Both the position numbers and the translations under genes were made by a program. A stretch of DNA of 7,065 nt from positions 1 through 7,065 of the forward strand of contig JANYFX010000587.1 in NCBI GenBank assembly GCA_025359585.1, in the 5' to 3' direction. Origin of the DNA: Rhizobacter sp. Lineage in GTDB: Bacteria; Pseudomonadota; Gammaproteobacteria; Burkholderiales; Burkholderiaceae_C. Positions 1-6,744 of the stretch are shown piece by piece; the first letter of the stretch is position 1, and each line of letters starts with the position of its first letter. Under the pieces are notes generated by a model. The model was not told the DNA's origin. It made no database searches and saw only the letters and a list, made by a program, of their open reading frames with translations.

Positions 1-79
1 CGGCGAAGACGGCCGCCAGGAAGTGCAACATGTGCACATGCACGTCATGGGTGGCTCGCGCCCATGGGCCAAAGGGTAA
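1..79 (+). CDS. hinT: HIT (histidine triad) family protein, C-terminal end only
   Basis: Only the last 25 complete codons are present; the gene enters from the left edge, with the first full codon at base 2 and TAA at 77-79. The peptide contains QHVHMHVMGG, the His-x-His-x-His active-site signature of the HIT superfamily, followed by the short tail SRPWAKG typical of HinT-type proteins. HIT proteins of this class are nucleoside phosphoramidate or AMP-lysine hydrolases, with the central histidines as nucleophile and phosphate ligands. In many betaproteobacteria such a gene lies between the end of the his operon and tatABC, which fits here. The motif is seen; the enzymatic role comes from the family. 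The symbol is tentative because the N-terminal part is missing. Confidence 0.85.
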   Translation, partial: GEDGRQEVQHVHMHVMGGSRPWAKG

Positions 80-128
80 TGGAAACTCTGTACCCTAGAA
101 TTCCTCGAATGTAGTTTGGAGAAAAATC
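80..128 (+). promoter_or_regulatory. hinT-tatA intergenic region with tatA RBS and a -10-like hexamer
   Basis: The 49-base gap before tatA holds a clear Shine-Dalgarno GGAG at 118-121, seven bases before the tatA ATG, in an A-rich stretch. TAGAAT at 96-101 matches five of six bases of the sigma-70 -10 consensus and the region is AT-richer than its surroundings, but I see no convincing -35 hexamer at 16-18 bases. The RBS is solid. A separate tatA promoter is possible but weakly supported, and tatABC may also be read through from the upstream gene. Confidence 0.4.
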
Positions 129-365
129 ATGGGTTCATTCAGCATCTGGCACTGGCTGATCGTGTTGCTGGTCGTCGTGCTGATCTTCGGCACCAAGAAG
201 TTGACGAACATCGGCAAGGATCTCGGTGGCGCGGTGAAGGGTTTCAAGGACGGCGTGAAGGACGGCGGCGCATCGGCCGACCCGGCCGTGCCGCCGGTGC
301 AGGTCAACACGACCCGTGCCAACGACGCCAACACCGTCGACGTGGAAGCGAAGACCAAGTCGTGA
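129..365 (+). CDS. tatA: Sec-independent protein translocase subunit TatA
   Basis: TatA multimerises at the inner membrane with TatBC to form the passage for folded twin-arginine substrates. The 78-residue product has the family layout: a very short periplasmic N-terminus, one transmembrane helix at about residues 7-20, the Phe-Gly hinge at 20-21 followed by TKKL, an amphipathic helix to about residue 43 with spaced lysines and glycines (NIGKDLGGAVKGFKDG), and a polar unstructured tail. The length is usual for TatA. The start is set by GGAG at 118-121 and by the translocase N-terminus beginning immediately at this ATG. It is first of three Tat genes, and tatB begins 37 bases after its stop. 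TatA rather than TatE or TatB is chosen from the FG-TKKL hinge, the short length and the gene order. Confidence 0.96.
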   Translation: MGSFSIWHWLIVLLVVVLIFGTKKLTNIGKDLGGAVKGFKDGVKDGGASADPAVPPVQVNTTRANDANTVDVEAKTKS

Positions 366-402
366 CCCGTCTCGGCGGCTTGGTGATTGACCACGCACTG
401 CG

Positions 403-885
403 ATGATTGACTTCGGCTTCGACAAGATCGCGCTGATCGGCGCGGTCGCGCTGATCGTGATCGGCCCCGAGAAGCTGCCGCGCGTGGCGCGCACGGTCGG
501 TCACTTCATCGGCAAGGCGCAGCGCTATGTCGCCGACGTGAAGGCCGAGGTGAATCGGTCGATCGAGCTCGAAGAGCTGAAGAAGATGAAGACAGAGTTC
601 GAAGACGCGGCGCGCAACGTCGAACAGACCGTCTCGAACGAGATCCACCAGACCACCAGCAGTCTGGAAAACGCGTGGACGGCGCCTGATTCAATGCTGC
701 CGCCGAACAGCGGCCAGCACGAAGGCTGGTCGCCGGCGCCGCCGGAATACAAACACCCGAAGAAGAACTGGCGCCTGAAGCGCGGCGCCACGCCGCAGTG
801 GTACAAGCAGCGCGCCGGGGTGCGTGGCCATGCGCAATCGGGCGCGGCGCGGGTGGCGCGATTCCGACCCCGCCCTCTGGCCTGA
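403..885 (+). CDS. tatB: Sec-independent protein translocase subunit TatB
   Basis: TatB works with TatC as the receptor complex for twin-arginine signal peptides in the inner membrane. The 160-residue protein starts MIDFGFDKIALI and has one transmembrane helix at about 6-20, ending in the TatB hinge GPEKLP (21-26). A long charged amphipathic/coiled segment follows (about 27-85, rich in Lys, Glu and Arg), then a proline-rich linker. The basic C-terminal block (about 117-160, including LKRGATPQWYKQR and GAARVARFRPRP) I recognise as common in Burkholderiales TatB proteins. Position 8 of the membrane helix is Lys where E. coli has Glu. No strong Shine-Dalgarno precedes the ATG, so translation may depend on coupling within the operon. 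The stop is four bases before the tatC start. Confidence 0.96.
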   Translation: MIDFGFDKIALIGAVALIVIGPEKLPRVARTVGHFIGKAQRYVADVKAEVNRSIELEELKKMKTEFEDAARNVEQTVSNEIHQTTSSLENAWTAPDSMLPPNSGQHEGWSPAPPEYKHPKKNWRLKRGATPQWYKQRAGVRGHAQSGAARVARFRPRPLA

Positions 886-889
886 TCCC

Positions 890-1675
890 ATGAGCAGCAA
901 CGACGGCAAGCCCGACGAAATGGCGGGCACCGAGCAGCCCTTTGTCTCGCACCTGGTGGAGTTGCGTGACCGGCTGGTTCGCGCGGCGATCGCCGTCGGG
1001 GTGTGTTTCGGGGTGCTGGCGCTGTGGCCCGGCCCGGCCGGCCTCTACGACCTGCTCGCCGCACCGCTGGTCGCTCACCTGCCCAAGGGCTCGACGCTGA
1101 TCGCCACGAGCGTGATCTCGCCGTTCATGGTGCCGATCAAGATCACGCTGATGGCCGCCTTCCTGCTGGCGCTGCCGGTCGTGCTCTACCAGGTCTGGGC
1201 CTTCGTCGCGCCGGGCCTGTACACGCACGAGAAGAAGCTCGTGATGCCGCTGGTGATCTCCAGCACCCTGCTGTTTTTTCTCGGCGTGGCGTTTTGCTAT
1301 TTCTTCGTCTTCGGCCAGGTGTTCAAGTTCATCCAGGGCTTTGCGCCCAAGAGCATCACCGCGGCACCGGACATCGAGGCCTACCTGAGCTTCGTGCTGA
1401 CCATGTTCATCGCGTTCGGCGCTTCGTTCGAGGTGCCGGTGGTGGTGGTGGTGCTGGCACGCATGGGCCTGGTGAGCATCGACAAGCTGAAGGCCTTCCG
1501 CAGCTACTTCATCGTGCTGGCCTTCATCATCGCGGCGGTGCTGACGCCGCCCGACGTGGTCTCGCAACTTGCGCTCGCCATCCCGATGGTGCTGCTCTAC
1601 GAAGTCGGCATCTGGGCGGCCAAGGTGTTCATCAAGCACACCCAGGCGCCGGCGGACGAACCGCCCGTCGCCTGA
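890..1675 (+). CDS. tatC: Sec-independent protein translocase subunit TatC
   Basis: TatC is the polytopic inner-membrane core that binds the twin-arginine motif. The 261-residue product shows the family hallmarks: HLVELRDRL in the N-terminal cytoplasmic region (21-29), several hydrophobic spans (about 32-47, 78-106, 118-148, 168-191, 206-219 and 226-247), the signal-peptide-binding Glu at 114 in GLYTHEKK, the FExP motif at 180-183 and TPPD at 219-222. The frame stays open upstream to 824 inside tatB, but ATG 890 is preferred because it directly follows the tatB TGA (four-base gap, coupling likely) and gives a normal N-terminus; ATG at residue 11 is a less likely alternative. The gene ends convergently with the protease gene, six bases between stops. 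Confidence 0.97.
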   Translation: MSSNDGKPDEMAGTEQPFVSHLVELRDRLVRAAIAVGVCFGVLALWPGPAGLYDLLAAPLVAHLPKGSTLIATSVISPFMVPIKITLMAAFLLALPVVLYQVWAFVAPGLYTHEKKLVMPLVISSTLLFFLGVAFCYFFVFGQVFKFIQGFAPKSITAAPDIEAYLSFVLTMFIAFGASFEVPVVVVVLARMGLVSIDKLKAFRSYFIVLAFIIAAVLTPPDVVSQLALAIPMVLLYEVGIWAAKVFIKHTQAPADEPPVA

Positions 1676-1681
1676 GGTCGC

Positions 1682-1685
<4 letters not shown>
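1672..1685. terminator. Small symmetric hairpin over the convergent tatC/protease stops (weak)
   Basis: CTGAG at 1672-1676 and CTCAG at 1681-1685 form a 5-bp inverted repeat around a GTCG loop, and the two opposing TGA stop codons (1673-1675 on +, 1684-1682 on -) lie in opposite arms. There is no T-tract on either side, so it is not a canonical intrinsic terminator. It may be chance arising from two facing TGA codons. Confidence 0.2.
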
Positions 1686-2851
<1,166 letters not shown>

Positions 2852-2954
2852 GGGGCCTCGACGAATCAAGCGCCGATTATCGACTGCCTGCGGCGCCCGG
2901 CGAGCCGGCCGAAACGGCTCGCAAGACAAGCGCGCGGCTGGCGACAATACGGCC
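2852..2954. promoter_or_regulatory. Divergent promoter region between the HtrA-type protease and the pdxA homologue
   Basis: These 103 bases separate two divergent starts, so they should hold both promoters. On the minus strand GATAAT (+ strand 2876-2881, read in reverse) is a five-of-six -10 match, 25 bases before the protease ATG. On the plus strand GACAAT at 2943-2948 is a -10-like hexamer only six bases before the pdxA-homologue ATG, which would imply a very short leader or leaderless mRNA. No good -35 hexamer is visible at 16-18 bases for either, and no clear Shine-Dalgarno precedes the pdxA-homologue ATG. The -10 assignments are inference from consensus only. Confidence 0.45.
2901..2921. 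repeat. 7-bp-arm perfect inverted repeat in the divergent promoter region
   Basis: CGAGCCG (2901-2907) and CGGCTCG (2915-2921) are exact reverse complements separated by seven bases (GCCGAAA). GCCG-AAA-CGGC (2908-2918) is an alternative smaller stem nested in the right half. It lies between the two -10-like hexamers, a suitable place for an operator serving one or both genes. It could also be a fold in the 5' leader of a longer transcript. The symmetry is seen; the function is unknown. Confidence 0.35.
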
Positions 2955-3977
2955 ATGACCACCGCCCCGCACCTTCCGCTGGCCCTGACGCTGGGTGACG
3001 CCTGCGGCATCGGCCCCGAAATCATCGCGCAGCTGTTTCGCGGCGACGAGGCGGCGGGCTGTTTCGTGGTCGGCGACGTGGCGGTGATGCGCCGCGCCGC
3101 GCAGCTCACCGGTGGTTTGCTCGCGGTCGCGCGCATCGAGCATGCGGCCGACGCGGCCCGGGTGCCGCCGAACTGCGTACCTGTTCTGCAGGTCGAGGGC
3201 CTGCCTGCGGGCTTGATCGACGCGCCGCTGGGGCGGGTCGATGCGCGAGCCGGCGCTGCTGCGGCCGCCTGCATCACACGCGCCGTGCAACTCGCCCTGG
3301 CGGGTGAGGTGGCCGGCATCGTCACCGCGCCGATTCACAAGGAGGCGCTGGCGGCGGCGGGTGTCACCTACCCCGGCCACACCGAGATGCTGCAGGCGCT
3401 CGCGGCCCGCGGTGGCGAGCCCGCGCCGGTGCGCATGATGCTGGCCAACGACGAGCTGCGCACCGTGCTCGTCACCATCCACATGTCGCTGCGCAAGGCA
3501 CTCGACGCCGTCACGTTCGACGCGGTGCTGCAGACGCTGCGTATCGCGCACCACAGCGCTGCGCGCTGGGGCCAGCCGCGCCCGCGCATCGCGGTGGCGG
3601 GGCTGAACCCGCACGCCGGCGAGGGCGGTTTGTTCGGCGACGAAGAGCTGACGATCATCGGCCCGGCCGTCGCCGCCGCGCGCGCCGAAGGCATAGCCGC
3701 GACCGGCCCGTTCGCACCCGACACGGTGTTCATGCGCGCACGCAACGCGCCCGGTCACGAAGGCGAGTTCGACATCGTCGTGGCGATGACACACGACCAC
3801 GGCCTGATCCCGGTCAAGTACCTCGGCGTCGAGCACGGTGTGAACGTCACGCTCGGCCTGCCGTTCGTGCGCACCAGCCCGGACCACGGCACGGCCTTCG
3901 ACATCGCAGGCACGGGGCGTGCCGATCCGGCCAGCCTGCGTGCCGCGCTGCGCATGGCACGCAGGCTTGGCGCGTAG
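2955..3977 (+). CDS. pdxA: PdxA-family dehydrogenase (4-hydroxythreonine-4-phosphate dehydrogenase or paralogue)
   Basis: PdxA oxidises and decarboxylates 4-phosphohydroxy-L-threonine with NAD(P)+ in the DXP-dependent pyridoxal phosphate pathway, in the cytoplasm. The 340-residue product matches the family in length and motifs: GDACGIGPE near the N-terminus (14-22, usually GDPAGIGPE), APIHKEAL with the conserved Lys and PGHTE (140-144), and three predicted metal-ligand histidines, His176 (TIHMSLRK), His220 (GLNPHAGEGG) and His280 (MTHDHGLIPVKYLG). The C-terminal GLPFVRTSPDHGTAFDIAG is also conserved. The start ATG 2955 is chosen because the motif region begins 13 codons in; the open frame further upstream runs through the divergent promoter. 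The usual pdxA neighbours (surA/lptD, rsmA) are absent and two motif positions are atypical, so a PdxA2-like paralogue acting on a related phospho-acid is possible. It converges with the DUF1631 gene, 11 bases between stops. Confidence 0.9.
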   Translation: MTTAPHLPLALTLGDACGIGPEIIAQLFRGDEAAGCFVVGDVAVMRRAAQLTGGLLAVARIEHAADAARVPPNCVPVLQVEGLPAGLIDAPLGRVDARAGAAAAACITRAVQLALAGEVAGIVTAPIHKEALAAAGVTYPGHTEMLQALAARGGEPAPVRMMLANDELRTVLVTIHMSLRKALDAVTFDAVLQTLRIAHHSAARWGQPRPRIAVAGLNPHAGEGGLFGDEELTIIGPAVAAARAEGIAATGPFAPDTVFMRARNAPGHEGEFDIVVAMTHDHGLIPVKYLGVEHGVNVTLGLPFVRTSPDHGTAFDIAGTGRADPASLRAALRMARRLGA

Positions 3978-3988
3978 CGCTGCCGCGT

Positions 3989-4489
3989 TTACATGCGGCT
4001 CGGTGCCTTCAGCGCGGCGAGCTGCTTGCGCGCGCGGTGGGTGGCGCGCTCCATCAGGTAGCTGCTCTCGACCGCCCGCAGGCGGCCGGTTTCGCACATG
4101 CGCGCCAGCATGCGCGAGGTCATCGAGATCGTTTCCTGGTGCTTGCTCGAACCGCGCGTGAACACGAAAAAACTGCGGCCCGCGCTGACGTGCGCCAGGC
4201 GCACCTTCTGCCACTCGTCTTTCAGGTGCATCTGGTAAGCGAAGCCGAGGTTGATGTGGTCGATCAGCTGCGGCCCGCGGGTGGGCTCGGCCGGCTCGCT
4301 GCTGGACAGGTCGAGGTCGAGGCCCAGGCCCAACATCGACGAGTTCGGGGCCGCTTCTGCCTCGGCATCGGCCTGCATGTCGGCTTCGGCGCCGAGGTCG
4401 ATGTCGACCGTGCCCGACCAGTCGACCGCGCTTTCCTGAACTAGGCCGACCTGCTTCGCTTCTTCGGGCGTGAAACGTTGCGCGATCAC
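3989..4489 (-). pseudogene. C-terminal part of the DUF1631-family gene, beyond an in-frame TAG
   Basis: This is the continuation, in the same frame, of the long DUF1631 reading frame that stops at 4504-4502. It ends with TAA at 3991-3989. Counted from the first possible start (GTG 4489, 13 bases past the TAG) it is 166 residues: RFTPEEAKQVGL, an acidic low-complexity linker (about 27-62), then a conserved block (about 74-142) with WQKVRLAHVSAGRSFFVF and ISMTSRMLARM, the usual C-terminal module of DUF1631 proteins. The GTG has only a weak GAAG upstream, so independent translation is doubtful, though reinitiation after the nearby TAG is conceivable. The open frame and conserved motifs show no decay beyond the one stop. 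Its function is unknown. Confidence 0.75.
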
Positions 4490-4501
4490 GGCCGCTTCGA
4501 C

Positions 4502-4504
4502 CTA
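4502..4504 (-). other. In-frame amber (TAG) interrupting the DUF1631 gene
   Basis: The minus-strand codon at 4504-4502 reads TAG, between CCC (Pro) and GTC (Val). The start at 6580 and the final TAA at 3991-3989 are in the same frame, so sense decoding would give an 863-residue protein with this as codon 693. One base change to CAG, GAG or AAG would restore it. No frameshift is needed, and the TAG lies inside the palindrome CCTAGG (4501-4506). Confidence 0.85.
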
Positions 4505-6580
4505 GGGCACCGGGTCGGCCGGCGAGAGCGTCTCGGCGCGCGGCACGGGCGTGTTGAACACCGCCTCGAGCTGCTTGCTCATCATGTTGTAGTCGAGCTC
4601 GGAGAGCGCCTGGCCCTTCAACGACTCGGCGTGCGCCGGCAACAACTGGCTGAAGAACTCGCGCTGCGCCGCTTCGGGCCAGCCGACCAGTTGCATGCCC
4701 TCGCTCAGGTCTTTCATCAGCGGCGGCAGCTGCATCAGGAACTTCTTGCGCAGTGCCGGCGAACCCTTCGGCTGCACGCTCATCACCAGGTCGCGGCCGA
4801 CCCGCCGAAAGCGCGCTGCGCGGTCGGAGTCGGGCCCGCCGCGTGCGTTGGCGAGCACCAGTGCCTGGCTCCAGACCTGTGCCAGAAAGTCGCGCAGGTA
4901 GGCCGGCATCGACAGCGGCACCAGCGCCGCCTGCAACTGCAGCATGTAGCGCTGCTGCAGTCGCAGCTCCGACTCCTTGGTGGCGAGCGTGCCGACAGCG
5001 CCGGTCTGCGCCACCTCGCCGTGGGTTTCTTCGGCGATGAAGGCTTCGAGCGAAGCGAGCTTGGCGGTGTAGATCGTGATCTGATCGAAGTCGCCGTCGA
5101 CGATCTCCTGCACCAGGCTGCTGACGCGGGCCAGGAAGAGCTTGCCCGGCCCGGCGTCGAAATTGTCGAAAGCACAGGCCAGCGAAGCGATGCGGTTGAC
5201 GAAGCGCCGCACCGGGTGGCGCCTGGACGAGAAGAAGCTCGAATCGTTCAGCGCCACCCGCAGCACCGGCAGCTGCAGGCGCGCGATCTGGCGTGCCATC
5301 TGCGGTGGCACGCGCGTGTCGGAGAGGATCTGGTCGAACAGGCTGCCGACCACGTCGATCACCATGTGGTCGAGCTTGCCGCTCGACGCCTGCACCAGCT
5401 CTTCGCGGTGAGCGCGGATCAGGTTCACCGCCATCATGCCGGCGAGGCCTTCGTTGTAGGCCGGGTCGCCGGGTGCCGGGGAATTGCCGGCATCGATTTG
5501 CGTCACACGCGCAACGCCACCACCCGCACCACCGCCGCCGCTCGAATGCGGGCCCGAACCACTGATGGGCGCATAGCTCGAACGCCCCGAATGGCGCGAA
5601 GCCGAATCCAGCTCGCCGGGCCGGCTGGCCAGCGACGTGAGACGCCGCAGCAGAGCCATCAACTGCACGTCGGCATGAGATGACGCGATGTCGGCGTGCG
5701 CGGTCGGCCTTGCGGCCGGCGTCTGGGTGGCGCGCCGCGCCGCAGCGCCAGGCGAGGGAGGCATGTTCGCGGGCGAAACCGGGCGCGTGAAGCGACCGAC
5801 CCCGGAGTCGAAGTCGGTGCCGCTGCGGGTGTCGAGGTCACCGCTCTCGCTGCGGCTGGAGTTCATCGACGCGTAGCCGGAGTTGACGCCGGAAAATCGG
5901 TTGCCCGGGCCCTCGACAGTGCGCCCTGTCAGAGCCACCGGCTGCACACCGCGGGCCTGCAGGCCCGCGAGAATCTGGGCATAACACTCGGGCATGGCCT
6001 TGGCCACGGCCTGGCCGAGTTCACGCGCCAGCACCCTGCGCGTTTCGGGAGCACCCGAGGCCGCCTCGATGGCACGGTAGATCGCAGCGCCCAGCGTCTC
6101 GGCGCGCAGCGGGTTGCTTTCCAGGTCGGCGCGGCCGGTCTGCGTGAGCGAACCCATGTAGGCCGCCAGGTCGCGCAACTCGACTTCGCAGGCGTGGCCG
6201 ATGATCTGGGCGATGCGGTCGGCGTGCATCCGCTCTTCCACCTCGTTGTCGTCGACCAGGCTGAGCGACTGCCAGTCGGTGGCGGCGAGCGGTCGGCGGC
6301 TGGCCTCTCGCGGTGTCAACTGGTGATCGACCTTTTCGCGAAGCACGTCGCCGACCACGCGGTGGAAGATGCCGATGTTGCGGCGCAGGTCGAACTGCGC
6401 GGCGGCCAGTGCTTCGCGCTCGGCGGTGCGCGTGGCCGACACCGACTGCACGCCGAGCGCGCCCGACGCGCGATCAACCGCCGACGTGATGGTCGCCTTG
6501 ATCTGGTTCATGGCCGCCTCCAGGGCGGCTTGCATTCGGGGATCGTTCAGAGCCATCTCGAGCGGGTCATGACGGCGCAC
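4502..6580 (-). CDS. DUF1631-family protein, N-terminal 692 residues (truncated by TAG)
   Basis: I recognise the DUF1631 family (large proteins of unknown function in beta- and gammaproteobacteria) from DWQSLSLVDDNEVEERMHAD and the following helical region (about 90-150). Other support comes from the long alpha-helical central part (about 370-690, including DIVGSLFDQIL-like and LRKKFLMQLPPLMKDLSEGM segments) and from the C-terminal module found past the stop. A low-complexity linker rich in Ser, Gly, Pro and Arg lies at about 225-360, with a glycine run near 346-355. No signal peptide or transmembrane helix is evident, so it is probably cytoplasmic. The start is uncertain: GTG 6580 gives the longest frame without a clear RBS, and ATG 6556 (residue 9) is a good alternative. 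mscL lies upstream on the same strand. The product as read lacks the conserved C-terminus and may be non-functional or one half of a split protein. Confidence 0.8.
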   Translation of the reverse strand: MRRHDPLEMALNDPRMQAALEAAMNQIKATITSAVDRASGALGVQSVSATRTAEREALAAAQFDLRRNIGIFHRVVGDVLREKVDHQLTPREASRRPLAATDWQSLSLVDDNEVEERMHADRIAQIIGHACEVELRDLAAYMGSLTQTGRADLESNPLRAETLGAAIYRAIEAASGAPETRRVLARELGQAVAKAMPECYAQILAGLQARGVQPVALTGRTVEGPGNRFSGVNSGYASMNSSRSESGDLDTRSGTDFDSGVGRFTRPVSPANMPPSPGAAARRATQTPAARPTAHADIASSHADVQLMALLRRLTSLASRPGELDSASRHSGRSSYAPISGSGPHSSGGGGAGGGVARVTQIDAGNSPAPGDPAYNEGLAGMMAVNLIRAHREELVQASSGKLDHMVIDVVGSLFDQILSDTRVPPQMARQIARLQLPVLRVALNDSSFFSSRRHPVRRFVNRIASLACAFDNFDAGPGKLFLARVSSLVQEIVDGDFDQITIYTAKLASLEAFIAEETHGEVAQTGAVGTLATKESELRLQQRYMLQLQAALVPLSMPAYLRDFLAQVWSQALVLANARGGPDSDRAARFRRVGRDLVMSVQPKGSPALRKKFLMQLPPLMKDLSEGMQLVGWPEAAQREFFSQLLPAHAESLKGQALSELDYNMMSKQLEAVFNTPVPRAETLSPADPVP

Positions 6581-6644
6581 GGCGAGGGCCGGCGAAAGTA
6601 CGCTGAGCGTAACGCCAAGTTCTGACGTGCGCGCACCGCGCCTG

Positions 6645-6660
6645 CGGCCAAAAGCGGCCG
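6645..6660. repeat. Short GC inverted repeat with T-run, mscL-DUF1631 intergenic
   Basis: CGGCC (6645-6649) and GGCCG (6656-6660) form a 5-bp stem around AAAAGC, followed on the plus strand by TTT. On the minus strand the loop is GCTTTT and no U-run follows. It may be a minor part of the terminator region, but it is too short to be sure. Confidence 0.25.
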
Positions 6661-6686
6661 TTTGCCCTGCATTTCAGCACACAGTG

Positions 6687-6721
6687 CAGCGCCGCGCCGC
6701 CCAAGGCGCGGCGCGGCGCTG
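6687..6721. terminator. Strong 14-bp GC hairpin just after the mscL stop
   Basis: CAGCGCCGCGCCGC (6687-6700) and GCGGCGCGGCGCTG (6708-6721) are perfect complements around a seven-base loop. The hairpin begins four bases past the mscL TGA, where a 3'-end stem for the mscL mRNA would be expected. The T-tract (6722-6726) lies on the plus-strand side: the minus-strand transcript has an A-tract before the stem and no U-tract after it. As a canonical intrinsic terminator it would therefore serve plus-strand transcription. For mscL it may act as a 3' protective stem or a non-canonical terminator. Confidence 0.55.
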
Positions 6722-6722
6722 T

Positions 6723-6744
6723 TTTTCAGCGCGTTTTCAGCGCG
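6723..6744. repeat. Perfect 11-bp tandem duplication across the mscL 3' end
   Basis: TTTTCAGCGCG occurs twice head to tail (6723-6733 and 6734-6744). On the mscL strand this is CGCGCTGAAAA repeated. Because 11 is not a multiple of three, the first copy is read as part of Asp-Ala-Leu-Lys and the second supplies Arg and the TGA stop in a shifted frame. The duplication thus sets the last residues and the stop of mscL. Confidence 0.85.

Noticed and set aside
1436..1455. GGT/GTG trinucleotide run in tatC
   Set aside because: It encodes the Val-rich stretch of a normal TatC membrane helix (VPVVVVV); a short codon run, not a meaningful repeat.
506..1639. Long minus-strand open frame opposite tatB/tatC
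   Set aside because: Antisense shadow in high-GC DNA; its translation is a His/Arg/Gln-rich string without domain character, while the plus strand encodes clear TatB and TatC.
2877..4214. 445-codon minus-strand open frame opposite the pdxA homologue
   Set aside because: Shadow of the pdxA homologue; composition is His/Arg/Ala-rich and no motif is recognisable.
4441..4506. Two CTAG tetramers 60 bases apart near the DUF1631 interruption
   Set aside because: CTAG is scarce in many proteobacteria, but two copies are too few to argue for foreign DNA; the first is only a Leu-Val codon junction.
4478..5683. 401-codon plus-strand open frame opposite DUF1631
   Set aside because: Shadow frame with an Arg/His/Leu/Gln-biased product; the minus strand carries the recognisable DUF1631 sequence.
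5696..6625. 309-codon plus-strand open frame opposite the DUF1631 N-terminus
   Set aside because: Shadow frame, no RBS or domain features; biased Arg/Gly/Ala composition.
6581..6640. Possible promoter for DUF1631 (TTGGCG and TACTTT on the minus strand)
   Set aside because: The hexamers are only 12 bases apart and TACTTT is a poor -10, so I could not support a promoter.
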